Positions 1 to 6,786 of a DNA stretch of 18,031 bases are shown one piece after another. The notes under the pieces are model-generated. The model was not told the DNA's origin and did not search any database. It was given only the letters and a program-made list of their open reading frames with translations. Numbering within the stretch: position 1 is the first letter of the stretch; every line of letters begins with the position of its first letter. Position numbers and translations under genes: made by a program. The stretch is from JAIFWC01 sp035688135 (GTDB lineage Bacteria > Patescibacteriota > Saccharimonadia > Saccharimonadales > UBA10212), in assembly GCA_035688135.1 (NCBI GenBank), contig DASSNG010000051.1, forward strand, positions 1 through 18,031, in the 5' to 3' direction.

Positions 1-853
1 TTGATTCGCCCAGCGGCGTACCGAACATCTTTTCGGGCAGCCCCTGCTCATATAGGGCATGACCGGCTTCGTGAATCACGGAGCCCAGGCTGACCCAGAA
101 ATCATCCTCATCGTACCGGGTGGTAATCCTTACGTCCGTAGGATGGAAATTCGTTGTAAAAGGATGGGGGCTGGCGTCTATGCGGCCGGCGCCGAAATCA
201 TAGCCTATATCTTCCGAGATGGTACGGTTAAGCCGCTTCTGGCTTTCCAGAGGGTATTTTCTTTTTGGCAGGGCCGGCTGCGGCTTATCTTTGACTCTGC
301 TTACCAGGCCCTTTAGCTCATCCGCCAGAGGCAGCAGCACGGCGTCCAGCTGTTTGGCTGTCATACCGGGCTCGTAAGTGTCCAGCAGAGCGTCATAGGG
401 AGAGTCTTCGTATCCCAGATACTCCGCCTGGCGGCGGCTCATTTCTACGATTTTCTTTAGTTTAGGATTGAATATTGAGAAGTCCGATTTCTGGCGGGCG
501 TCCGCCCAGGCCGAAAAGGCGTGCGCGGTCAGTTTGGTAAATTCCTCCACGAACTCAACGGGGAGCTTTTGTGCCCGCTCCAAGTCCCTTAAGGTTTCAC
601 GGACTATGACCTGCTCATCCGGCGACAAATTATCAAACACTCCCGGCTTAGCCAGAGATCTTGCCAGCCTTATCAGTTTGGCATCCGTGGCACGGCGGTG
701 AAGATCGGCGGCCAGCAGCGCGCTTACTTCGCCCCGGATATGATGGGCTTTGGGCGGTAGGTTCACTTCCTGGTCCCAGCTTAAAACGGCCAGCGCGGAG
801 CCGTACTTAGCAAGGGTCAGCAGCTCGGCTTTAAGCCTATCCGTCTCTTTCAT
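1..853 (-). CDS. M32 family metallocarboxypeptidase (carboxypeptidase Taq type), 3' end beyond window
   Basis: Zinc carboxypeptidase that removes residues from peptide C-termini, probably in the cytoplasm since no signal peptide is seen. The window holds the first 284 residues; M32 enzymes are about 500 long, so roughly the last 40% is off the left edge. The reverse-strand translation begins MKETDRLKAELL, has the family's SALAVLSWDQE near residues 19-29, the HPFTTNFHPTDVRITTRY block near 230-247, and the zinc-binding HEAGH at 261-265. FGTPLGES follows at the edge. The third zinc ligand, expected in a HESQSR-type motif further on, is outside. The ATG at 853 is preceded by a TAAAAT box seven bases upstream, suggesting a leaderless start. 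It is divergent from the next gene. Family assignment is firm; substrate range is not known. Confidence 0.93.
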   Translation of the reverse strand, partial: MKETDRLKAELLTLAKYGSALAVLSWDQEVNLPPKAHHIRGEVSALLAADLHRRATDAKLIRLARSLAKPGVFDNLSPDEQVIVRETLRDLERAQKLPVEFVEEFTKLTAHAFSAWADARQKSDFSIFNPKLKKIVEMSRRQAEYLGYEDSPYDALLDTYEPGMTAKQLDAVLLPLADELKGLVSRVKDKPQPALPKRKYPLESQKRLNRTISEDIGYDFGAGRIDASPHPFTTNFHPTDVRITTRYDEDDFWVSLGSVIHEAGHALYEQGLPEKMFGTPLGES

Positions 854-860
854 CCAGTTT

Positions 861-866
861 ATTTTA
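861..866 (-). promoter_or_regulatory. -10 box of the M32 carboxypeptidase gene
   Basis: On the minus strand TAAAAT ends seven bases before the ATG at 853. Transcription would begin at or next to the start codon (leaderless). No clear -35 box and no Shine-Dalgarno sequence are visible. Confidence 0.55.
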
Positions 867-887
867 CTCTAATCCGGCTATGGCTGC

Positions 888-896
888 TGATAAAAT
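888..896 (+). promoter_or_regulatory. Extended -10 promoter of the M1-N-like / M3 peptidase unit
   Basis: TGATAAAAT fits the extended -10 pattern (TG, one base, then TAAAAT). The box ends six bases before the ATG at 903, so the mRNA is probably leaderless. It lies back to back with the M32 promoter in a 49-base divergent gap. Confidence 0.6.
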
Positions 897-902
897 CTAG
901 AT

Positions 903-1340
903 ATGGCAAAAAAAGGAGACCCTCTTCACCGCTCGTTCCGCCCGGCAAGCTACAGGCTTGAAGTGTATAGCGGCGGATGCCGGCTGGAAGTCGCCGGCCT
1001 GAAGCTGCCGCCTCCGTCCAAAAGGATAAGCCTGCACCAGAAAGGGATTAAAGTCAGCGCGGCCGAGGTCGCCAGCCTTGATAAGAAACAATGGAAAAGG
1101 CACGAGGTAGTACGCATCAACCATCTGCCGACTTTCGAGCAGGTGCGCTTGCATACGGCAGACGTCATTTATCCAGGCCAGGTGCGGCTGGTGCTGGAAT
1201 ATCAGCTGCCGGAGCATAAACTGAAGCGTCTTAAAGAAAGTTCCGGGAAACCGCCGCGCGAACTGATGCCCTCCATCGATGAACAAATTCCTGGAGACCC
1301 GGCCGGGTTTGAGTTAATCTATTTAGATGGCCAAAAATAA
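903..1340 (+). CDS. Small protein resembling the N-terminal domain of M1 aminopeptidases, without a catalytic domain
   Basis: 145 residues. The sequence reads like the beta-rich N-terminal domain of M1 (gluzincin) aminopeptidases: a SYRLEVY strand, then RISLHQKGIKVSAAEV (compare the M1 pattern 'I-LHA-gL-I-sa-v'), then RINHLPTFEQVRLHT and YPGQVRLVLEY. Near the end, PRELMPSIDEQ resembles the M1 'R-fPc-DEP' segment. There is no HEXXH or downstream glutamate, so it cannot be a peptidase alone. Compared with a full M1 N-domain, about 30 residues before the SIDE segment appear to be missing. The start at 903 follows an extended -10 box. The last 14 bases overlap the M3 peptidase gene, implying translational coupling and perhaps a shared role in peptide handling. 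Resemblance to M1-N is from memory of the family; function is unknown. Confidence 0.72.
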   Translation: MAKKGDPLHRSFRPASYRLEVYSGGCRLEVAGLKLPPPSKRISLHQKGIKVSAAEVASLDKKQWKRHEVVRINHLPTFEQVRLHTADVIYPGQVRLVLEYQLPEHKLKRLKESSGKPPRELMPSIDEQIPGDPAGFELIYLDGQK

Positions 1341-3030
1341 CAGCTATTTGCATTATCCCGACCGGCCGGCGAAACTGACAGCCGCTTTTGCCCGGCGTGA
1401 ATACCAGAAGCTCGTGGACCGGATAGAACCTGCCGAAAAGTCGGACAAGCCGGACTCATGGCTCAGGCTATTCGCGGATTGGGACGCGCTGTCAAGCTAT
1501 ATCGGCAGCGAAGCCGCCAGGGTTTATTACAAATACACCCAGGATATGAGCGATAAGGAGCTGGAAGCCCGCGACCGTTATTTTTCAGAGAAAATATCTC
1601 CGGCGATATCCAAGCTTAATTACGCCCTTTCGAAAGCTTTTCTAGCCAGCCGCCACAAGCAAGCGATAGCGAAGCGGTTCGGCGGCCAGCTTATACCTAT
1701 GTACGAGACAGCTATCATCCCGATGGACCCGGTGAACACTGAGCTGGGCGTAAGGCTAAGCCTTCTGGATAATGAATACCGCAAGCTGACGGCCCAGGCA
1801 TCCGTTAAGGTCCGAGGTGAGAAAATGAACCTTTACAAGGCCAGGAGCTTATTATTTTCCAGCGATGAGCCGCTCCGAAAAGAAGCTTACTGGGCCAGCG
1901 GCGATTGGTTCATAGCGAACCATAAGAAGCTGGCGGATATCTTTGATAAGATGGTTGGCTTCCGGGAGCACATGGCCAAGAATGTCCGCCTGGACAGCTA
2001 TGTGGATTTTGCCTATAAAAGCCGGGGGCGCCAAGGTTACGGGCGGAAGGATGTAGAGAAATTCCGCGAGCTGGTCTTAAAACATCTTGTCCCGCTGAAT
2101 GAAGCGGCAATGAATAAGCAGGCGGCCTCTTTAGGGAAAAAAGAACTGAAACCCTGGGACGTCTTTTACAAGCCGCTACTTACGGTTCCGAGCGGTTCGG
2201 TCCCGGTAGAGACCCAGATCCAAAAGGCTCAGGCTTTGTTTGAAAAGGTTTCTCCCAAGCTTGCCGGGCACTTCAAATATATGAGCGAGAACGGTCTAGT
2301 AGACCTGGAGACACGGCCGAATAAGCAGGGTGGCGCCTATTGTATTGATTTTTCAGATGAAGGCAAAGCGGCTATCTTATGCAATTCAACCGGTGATCCC
2401 GACGATATCAGGACCCTGACCCACGAAATGGGCCATGCTTTCCAAAAATGGGAAAGCAACGTTATAGAGCTGACCGACCTGCAGTGGGGCACCGCCGAAC
2501 TGGCCGAAATCTACTCAATGGGCATGGAATTCCTATCGCTGCCTTTCATGGAAATATTCTTCGATAAGGATAACTCCCGTAAATTCGCGCTCGATAAATG
2601 GTTCGATAGCGTTTATACCATCTGCTACGTATGCGTAGTAGACGAATTCCAGCACTGGGTATACGACAACCCCGGGGTTTCGCCGGCTGAACGCGACGAG
2701 GCCTGGACCGGGATTTATTCAAAATACCTGCCGGCCATCGACTTCAAAGGCGCGGAGGAATACAGGAACGTCCGCTGGTACGGCCAGGGGCATATATTTT
2801 CATCACCTTTCTACTATATCGATTACGCTTTGGCTGAACTCTGCGCCATGCAGATAGGCCTGTTAAGTGAAAAGGACTATCAGAAAACAGTCAGAATGTA
2901 CCTTAAGATGTGCAAACTGGGCGGCACCAAAAGCTTCCTTGAAGCCGTGGATTATGCGGGGATGCGCAGTCCTTTCAGCGAAAAACTCATCAAAGATATC
3001 GCCGGACACGTCAAAAGCGTCCTAGTCTAG
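1327..3030 (+). CDS. M3 family oligoendopeptidase (PepF/M3B-like)
   Basis: Cytoplasmic zinc endopeptidase cutting short peptides, 567 residues, a normal length for bacterial M3B enzymes (about 560-600). There is no signal peptide or membrane segment. The largely helical N-terminal half is followed by the CNSTGDPDDIRTLTHEMGH block. HEMGH at residues 366-370 is the zinc site, and ELAEIYSMGMEFL from about 391 supplies the third ligand, probably E394. GQGHIFSSPFYYIDYALA near 487-504 is a typical substrate-side M3 segment. The start overlaps the preceding small gene by 14 bases with no clear Shine-Dalgarno site, so it is probably coupled to it. Its stop overlaps the yraN stop from the other strand. 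Together with the M32 enzyme it points to use of scavenged peptides as an amino-acid source (inference). Confidence 0.93.
   Translation: MAKNNSYLHYPDRPAKLTAAFARREYQKLVDRIEPAEKSDKPDSWLRLFADWDALSSYIGSEAARVYYKYTQDMSDKELEARDRYFSEKISPAISKLNYALSKAFLASRHKQAIAKRFGGQLIPMYETAIIPMDPVNTELGVRLSLLDNEYRKLTAQASVKVRGEKMNLYKARSLLFSSDEPLRKEAYWASGDWFIANHKKLADIFDKMVGFREHMAKNVRLDSYVDFAYKSRGRQGYGRKDVEKFRELVLKHLVPLNEAAMNKQAASLGKKELKPWDVFYKPLLTVPSGSVPVETQIQKAQALFEKVSPKLAGHFKYMSENGLVDLETRPNKQGGAYCIDFSDEGKAAILCNSTGDPDDIRTLTHEMGHAFQKWESNVIELTDLQWGTAELAEIYSMGMEFLSLPFMEIFFDKDNSRKFALDKWFDSVYTICYVCVVDEFQHWVYDNPGVSPAERDEAWTGIYSKYLPAIDFKGAEEYRNVRWYGQGHIFSSPFYYIDYALAELCAMQIGLLSEKDYQKTVRMYLKMCKLGGTKSFLEAVDYAGMRSPFSEKLIKDIAGHVKSVLV
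3022..3030. other. Overlapping convergent stop codons (yraN / M3 peptidase)
   Basis: CTAGTCTAG holds the TAG of yraN on the minus strand (3024-3022) and the TAG of the M3 gene on the plus strand (3028-3030). There is no spacer and no terminator hairpin between these convergent genes. Confidence 0.9.
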
Positions 3031-3366
3031 TTCTATCAGCCGTATCTCTTCGCAATCAGCGCCTGATACGGCAGCGGCCATCAGCCGGTAATCGCCTGCC
3101 CAGCCGTCAGCCTGGCACCAGACCTGTGCGGCGAATACCATCTTGCGCAGCTTCTGCGGGGTTATATATTCGAAACCATCCCCCTGGAACTCGTCCCGCC
3201 GGTATTTTACCTCTATAAAATAAACTATGCCGTTTTTCCGGGCCACGATATCAATCTCGCAGACTTTGGTTTTCCAGTTGCGGCCTATAACTTCAAAGCC
3301 TTCCTGGCCCAAAAGTTCAGCTACTACAGACTCGGCTTTTTGTCCTTGCTCGGTCGTTTTGATAAT
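3022..3366 (-). CDS. yraN: YraN family (UPF0102) nuclease-like protein, probable ATT start
   Basis: Predicted PD-(D/E)XK nuclease-fold protein, often found beside rnhB as here. EIDIVARKNG followed by YFIEVKYRR carries the family's D and E-x-K residues. The open frame begins right after a TAA and contains no ATG or GTG. A TTG at 3312 would give 96 residues but removes the conserved TTEQGQKAESVVAELL segment. ATT at 3366, six bases after GGAG (3376-3373), gives 114 residues, the usual family length, so I prefer it; ATC at 3363 is the next choice. The start region overlaps the rnhB stop, so the two genes are coupled. The 3' end overlaps the M3 peptidase gene tail to tail by nine bases. The biological role of YraN is poorly defined. 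Confidence 0.85.
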   Translation of the reverse strand: MIKTTEQGQKAESVVAELLGQEGFEVIGRNWKTKVCEIDIVARKNGIVYFIEVKYRRDEFQGDGFEYITPQKLRKMVFAAQVWCQADGWAGDYRLMAAAVSGADCEEIRLIELD

Positions 3367-3367
3367 T

Positions 3368-3931
3368 TTAGACTCCGCTTAAGCTGGCCACCGGCAGAAA
3401 CGACTGTCGATGCACGTATTTAAGCGCGCCGTATCGCTGAAGCGCAAGCATGTGCGCTTTGGTGCCGTAGCCCACATGATTCTCAAAACTGTAAGACGGG
3501 TATTTCTTGGCCAGCTCCAGCATGAAGCGGTCACGGCTGACTTTGGCGATGATACTGGCCGCCGAAACAATCGGCAGCGAATTATCAGCTTTTATGACAG
3601 CTTGGGCCCCGCGGTATTTACGGGGCAGATAATTAAAATTCCCGTCCAGAATGATTTCTTCGGTTTCGGCGGCCCCCAGCGCCTTTAAGGCGCGGGCCGC
3701 TCCCAGTTTTAAAGCTTTAGACAAGCCCAGCCTATCGATTTCCGAACATTTAACCCAGCCCTCGCCCCATTCGCAGCAGATACTTAACAAGTTAAGTATT
3801 TCTTCCCTTCGTTTCCTTGATAATAACTTTGAATCACTCAGCCCTTCTGGCAATTCTGACTTCGCCCGAGCTGCCACTACCAGCAGCGGCCCCGCCAAGC
3901 ATCCTCTGCCCACCTCATCAACACCGATCAT
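3368..3931 (-). CDS. rnhB: Ribonuclease HII
   Basis: Removes ribonucleotides from DNA and RNA-DNA hybrids by cutting 5' of the ribonucleotide with a divalent metal. 187 residues, slightly shorter than the usual 190-215. MIGVDEVGRG at the very N-terminus provides the first acidic pair (D5, E6). DSKLLS, ILDGN and IKADNSLPIVSAASIIAKVSRD follow, the signature blocks of type 2 RNase H, and the C-terminal YGTKAH block is present. The usual 10-15 residues before the first catalytic Asp are almost absent, which fits the leaderless start: TATAAT lies six bases before the ATG. The gene sits between the rplS terminator and yraN. It carries a 20-base palindrome at codons for ILNLLSI that is shared with gatB. 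Confidence 0.96.
   Translation of the reverse strand: MIGVDEVGRGCLAGPLLVVAARAKSELPEGLSDSKLLSRKRREEILNLLSICCEWGEGWVKCSEIDRLGLSKALKLGAARALKALGAAETEEIILDGNFNYLPRKYRGAQAVIKADNSLPIVSAASIIAKVSRDRFMLELAKKYPSYSFENHVGYGTKAHMLALQRYGALKYVHRQSFLPVASLSGV
3780..3799. repeat. Intragenic palindrome, copy 1 (in rnhB)
   Basis: ATACTTAAC (3780-3788), two bases AA, then GTTAAGTAT (3791-3799): perfect 9-base arms. On the coding (minus) strand it encodes ILNLLSI. The same arms occur in gatB. There is no T tract and it lies mid-gene, so it is not a terminator. Confidence 0.85.
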
Positions 3932-3937
3932 AAATAA

Positions 3938-3943
3938 ATTATA
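3938..3943 (-). promoter_or_regulatory. -10 box (TATAAT) for rnhB-yraN
   Basis: A perfect TATAAT on the minus strand ends six bases before the rnhB ATG at 3931 and directly follows the rplS terminator T tract. No -35 is recognisable; the position upstream falls inside the terminator stem. It implies a leaderless rnhB mRNA. Confidence 0.65.
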
Positions 3944-3949
3944 GCCTAC

Positions 3950-3990
3950 AAAAAAAACCGCCGGACGGCGGCTTCCGCGCCCGGCGGTTT
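3950..3990 (-). terminator. Intrinsic terminator of rplS
   Basis: Minus strand: AAACCGCCGG (3990-3981), a 16-base loop, CCGGCGGTTT (3964-3955), running into eight T (3957-3950). The 10-base arms are perfect and the stem starts two bases after the rplS stop. This is the clearest factor-independent terminator in the window. Confidence 0.9.
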
Positions 3991-3992
3991 GA

Positions 3993-4580
3993 TTACTCTT
4001 TGTTCTGGCCGGCGGCCGGGCCTTCGGCTTCGGCGCGCTCTTTTGGCTGGCTCTCGATTTTCTCGGCTTCCGACTTCGGTTCTTCGGCTGTAGCGGCGGC
4101 GGCTTCGGCCTCCAGCTCTTCTTTTTCAGCTTTGGCGGCGGCCGGATCGTAAGCTTCTACCTGTTCTTCGTGAATACGCTCCTCTTCGGCTTCGGCGGCT
4201 TTATCGTGAATGGCATTTACGGCCTCCCTGTCAAAGTCGACTCCGCTCAAGCGCGCGCTTTTACCTGTAAGCTGGCGCATGTAGGTAAGGTAGTTGCGGC
4301 GTACTTTGCTGCGGCGGACCACCTCTACCTTAAGGATGTTCGGCGAGTGAATCAAAAATGACTTTTCCACGCCTATGCCGCTGGCGATGCGGCGGACGGT
4401 GAAAGTACTTGTCAGGCTGTCTTTGCGGCTGGCTTTGATGACCAGGCCTTCGAAAACCTGGATGCGCTCCTTGCCGCCTTCGCGGATCTTTTGGTGGACG
4501 CGAACAGTATCACCGCTGCGTACATCAACGACGGCTTTTTTCTTCTGATTATCAGATACTCTCTTAGCGACACTTTCCAT
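3993..4580 (-). CDS. rplS: 50S ribosomal protein L19 with long acidic C-terminal extension
   Basis: Large-subunit protein near the 30S-50S interface. Residues 1 to about 112 form a normal L19 core: SGDTVRVHQKIREGGKERIQ, FEGLVIKASRK, TFTVRRIASGIGVEKSFLIHSP, then VRRSKVRRNYLTYMRQLTGK. Typical L19 is about 115 residues; this one is 195. The extra 80 or so residues are rich in Glu, Ala and Lys, with few hydrophobic residues and low complexity, likely a charged helix or disordered tail. The start at 4580 is preceded by a good promoter and no Shine-Dalgarno site. A strong terminator ends the unit, so it is transcribed alone. The neighbours rimM and trmD often found with rplS are not present here. 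The role of the tail is unknown. Confidence 0.95.
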   Translation of the reverse strand: MESVAKRVSDNQKKKAVVDVRSGDTVRVHQKIREGGKERIQVFEGLVIKASRKDSLTSTFTVRRIASGIGVEKSFLIHSPNILKVEVVRRSKVRRNYLTYMRQLTGKSARLSGVDFDREAVNAIHDKAAEAEEERIHEEQVEAYDPAAAKAEKEELEAEAAAATAEEPKSEAEKIESQPKERAEAEGPAAGQNKE

Positions 4581-4590
4581 AGTCTGATAA

Positions 4591-4619
4591 AGTTTACACT
4601 AATTTAACACCTTAAGCAA
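4591..4619 (-). promoter_or_regulatory. Promoter of rplS
   Basis: Minus strand: TTGCTT (4619-4614), a 17-base spacer, TAAACT (4596-4591). The -10 ends ten bases before the ATG, giving at most a few bases of leader and no Shine-Dalgarno site. Confidence 0.55.
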
Positions 4620-4624
4620 GCCTC

Positions 4625-6220
4625 TTAACCGGCTACGCGGTAGACTTCTTCTATCGTGGTTACCCCGGCTATGGCTTTGAGCACACCGTCCTGGAGCATG
4701 GTCAGCATGCCGTCCTTGACGGCCTGCGATTCCAGGGCTTCGGCCGTAACCTGGGCCGGAGGCAGCTTTAACAGCTGCTGGACGCCGGCTGTCATCTGCA
4801 GCTGTTCCCGGATGGCCAGCTGGCCGCTGAAGCCGAAGGGGTTATCAGCGGAGCTGCCAGGCTTATATAAAGTCACGTTATCCACGTCCGGGCGCTCCAA
4901 ACCCTCCGGCAGATTATCGATGACTTCTTTAAGTTTGGCTTTGAGGGCTTCGTCCGGCTGATAAGCCTGCTTCGTCTTATCGTCAAGCCGCCGGACCAGA
5001 CGCTGAGCCATTATCAGATGGATGGCGCTGGCGAACAGAGGGTTAGAACCGACCATATCCATAAGCCTGGTCAGCGCCGCGGATGCGCTGCCGGCATGAA
5101 AGGTGCTAAGGACAAGATGGCCTGTCAGCGCTCCCTGCAGAGCGGTCTTGGCCGTATCCTCGTCTCTTATTTCACCTACCATGACCACATCGGGGTCCAG
5201 CCGCAGGACCGCCCGCAGCCGTTCGGCGAAATCATGGCTCTCCAGCTGGCCGGCCACTGGTATCTGGATTACGCCCGGCAGATTGTATTCGACCGGGTCC
5301 TCCAAGGTTATTATTTTCCTTTCGGGACTGTTCAACGTGTTAATCAGGGAGTACAGGGTAGTGGTCTTGCCCGAGCCGGTCGGCCCCACTACCAGAACCA
5401 TGCCTGTCGGATGCTGGATGATATCGTCCACAACCGAGGCTTCTTTAGGGCTCAGCCCCAGCTTATCGAGTTTAAGCATCTGAAGGTCCATGTTGAATAA
5501 CCTCATCACCGCGTCCATGCCGTACACGGTAGGGACGGTTTCCACCCTTAGATTTACGGTGACCTCTTCACCGGTGGCCAGCTTGTACGCGCGGCTGATA
5601 TGCCCGGTCTGAGGATCCGGCGACTCAGCATAAACGTTGGCGGCGCTGGCCAGGCTGGCGCTGAAGTGGTGGTACTTGTCGTGGCTGATGTAAGCGACCG
5701 GGTGGAGTACGCCGTGTACCCGGAACCGCACCCGGACATTCTCTTTCTGGCATTCCAGGTGGATATCGCTGGCTTTCAGCTGGTAAGCCTGCTGCACCAG
5801 GTAGGCTAGCATGTCATCCGGCCTGACTTGCTCAAGGGTGGCGCTGACCTCGTCTATCAGATTGTCCGACTGCTGCCCGGTAAGGCTTATATCTTCATAT
5901 TCCACCTTTTTTGGAGGGTCATACAGAGACATATACTCCCCATAACCGCTGTCGGAGATGAGCGAGAAGTTCAGGCGCTGGTCGGTAAAGCGGGCTTTCA
6001 GGCTGTTGATCGTCTGCTGTGAAGTAGTGGTAATGATTCCGAAATGTATGTTGTGCTCATCGGCAACGAGCGGCACCACCTTATAGTCATACATCTCCTG
6101 GGTGCTCAGGATATTCTTGTACAGCTGCTTCTGCAGCTTGGATGAATCCACGTAATTCAGGCCCAGTAGCTGGGCCCTCTGAGCAGCCGTCGCTTCTTCT
6201 TGGGCCCTGACGTCATGCAT
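4625..6220 (-). CDS. pilB: Type II secretion / type IV pilus assembly ATPase (GspE/PilB family)
   Basis: Cytoplasmic hexameric ATPase that powers pilin polymerisation. 531 residues. An N-terminal GspE-type domain (about 1-100) is followed by DIHLE near 152-156, Walker A GPTGSGKT at 279-286, the Asp box ITLEDPVEY at 304-312, Walker B DPDVVMVGEIRD at 342-353, and the His box LSTFHAG at 371-377. The usual zinc tetracysteine is absent: where CPxC and GCxxC are expected there are RRLDDKTKQAY (410-420) and PGSSADNPFGFSGQ (454-467). The ATG at 6220 directly follows an in-frame TAG plus one codon, so no longer start exists. It is divergent from the RNA methyltransferase gene. No pilus partner genes adjoin it, so PilB versus GspE cannot be settled. 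Confidence 0.93.
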   Translation of the reverse strand: MHDVRAQEEATAAQRAQLLGLNYVDSSKLQKQLYKNILSTQEMYDYKVVPLVADEHNIHFGIITTTSQQTINSLKARFTDQRLNFSLISDSGYGEYMSLYDPPKKVEYEDISLTGQQSDNLIDEVSATLEQVRPDDMLAYLVQQAYQLKASDIHLECQKENVRVRFRVHGVLHPVAYISHDKYHHFSASLASAANVYAESPDPQTGHISRAYKLATGEEVTVNLRVETVPTVYGMDAVMRLFNMDLQMLKLDKLGLSPKEASVVDDIIQHPTGMVLVVGPTGSGKTTTLYSLINTLNSPERKIITLEDPVEYNLPGVIQIPVAGQLESHDFAERLRAVLRLDPDVVMVGEIRDEDTAKTALQGALTGHLVLSTFHAGSASAALTRLMDMVGSNPLFASAIHLIMAQRLVRRLDDKTKQAYQPDEALKAKLKEVIDNLPEGLERPDVDNVTLYKPGSSADNPFGFSGQLAIREQLQMTAGVQQLLKLPPAQVTAEALESQAVKDGMLTMLQDGVLKAIAGVTTIEEVYRVAG

Positions 6221-6276
6221 ATCCTAATTAAAACATAAGCGGATAATAAGAGGTAGACTGCCGGGGCCCAACCGCT

Positions 6277-6282
6277 TAAACT
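6277..6282 (+). promoter_or_regulatory. -10 box of the SpoU methyltransferase gene
   Basis: TAAACT ends six bases before the ATG at 6289, again the leaderless spacing. No clear -35 or Shine-Dalgarno site. Confidence 0.5.
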
Positions 6283-6288
6283 TCTGGT

Positions 6289-6786
6289 ATGGCCGAATTA
6301 GCGCTGGTAATCCATAATGTCCGCTCCGCCCATAATGTAGGCAGTCTGCTCCGGACGGCGGAGGGTCTTGGAGTGAACAAGGTGTATATGACCGGAATTA
6401 CCCCTTACCCTGCGGACGGCGGCGACAAGCGCCTGCCCCATATAAGCCAAAAAGTGCACCGGCGGATAGCAAAGACATCGCTTGGCGCCGAGGAGTCAGC
6501 CGCCTGGGAACATAAAGAAAATATCTCAGAGCTGATAGACAATCTTAAGCGCAAAGGTTTCTTAATCGCCGCCCTGGAACAGGCGCCGGATGCCGTACCT
6601 CTGCAATCTTTCCGTACCGCCCGGAACCTGGCCCTTATAGTTGGTAATGAAGTAGATGGGCTTGATGATACCGTGCAGGAGCTGGCGGATATAAAGATCC
6701 ATATACCGATGGCAGGTTTAAAAGAATCGTTCAACGTGGCGGCAGCCGGTGCGATGGCACTTTACCATCTGCGATTTAAGGTTTAG
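6289..6786 (+). CDS. SpoU/TrmH family RNA 2'-O-ribose methyltransferase
   Basis: SAM-dependent enzyme of the SPOUT (trefoil knot) class that methylates a ribose 2'-OH in tRNA or rRNA. 165 residues, the catalytic domain only. Motif 1 is HNVRSAHNVGSLLRTAEGLG (9-28) with N10 and R22. Motif 2 is LALIVGNEVDGL (114-125) with N120 and E121. Motif 3 is IHIPMAGLKESFNVAAAGAM (137-156), containing the N149 expected near the knot; the usual S-L-N is S-F-N here. There is no N-terminal substrate-binding domain of the RlmB or TrmH type, so in size it is nearer TrmL-like proteins. The exact target cannot be told from sequence. It is followed by the CAP-domain gene 42 bases downstream, which has its own promoter. 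Confidence 0.92.
   Translation: MAELALVIHNVRSAHNVGSLLRTAEGLGVNKVYMTGITPYPADGGDKRLPHISQKVHRRIAKTSLGAEESAAWEHKENISELIDNLKRKGFLIAALEQAPDAVPLQSFRTARNLALIVGNEVDGLDDTVQELADIKIHIPMAGLKESFNVAAAGAMALYHLRFKV

Noticed and set aside
3780..3799. The palindrome as a parS site or a terminator
   Set aside because: It does not resemble the common parS consensus (TGTTTCACGTGAAACA), lies mid-gene and has no T tract, so neither label is assigned, though a species-specific binding site remains possible.
5018..5500. Open frame on the plus strand across the pilB region
   Set aside because: It is antisense to the Walker A and B region of the ATPase; no plausible product.
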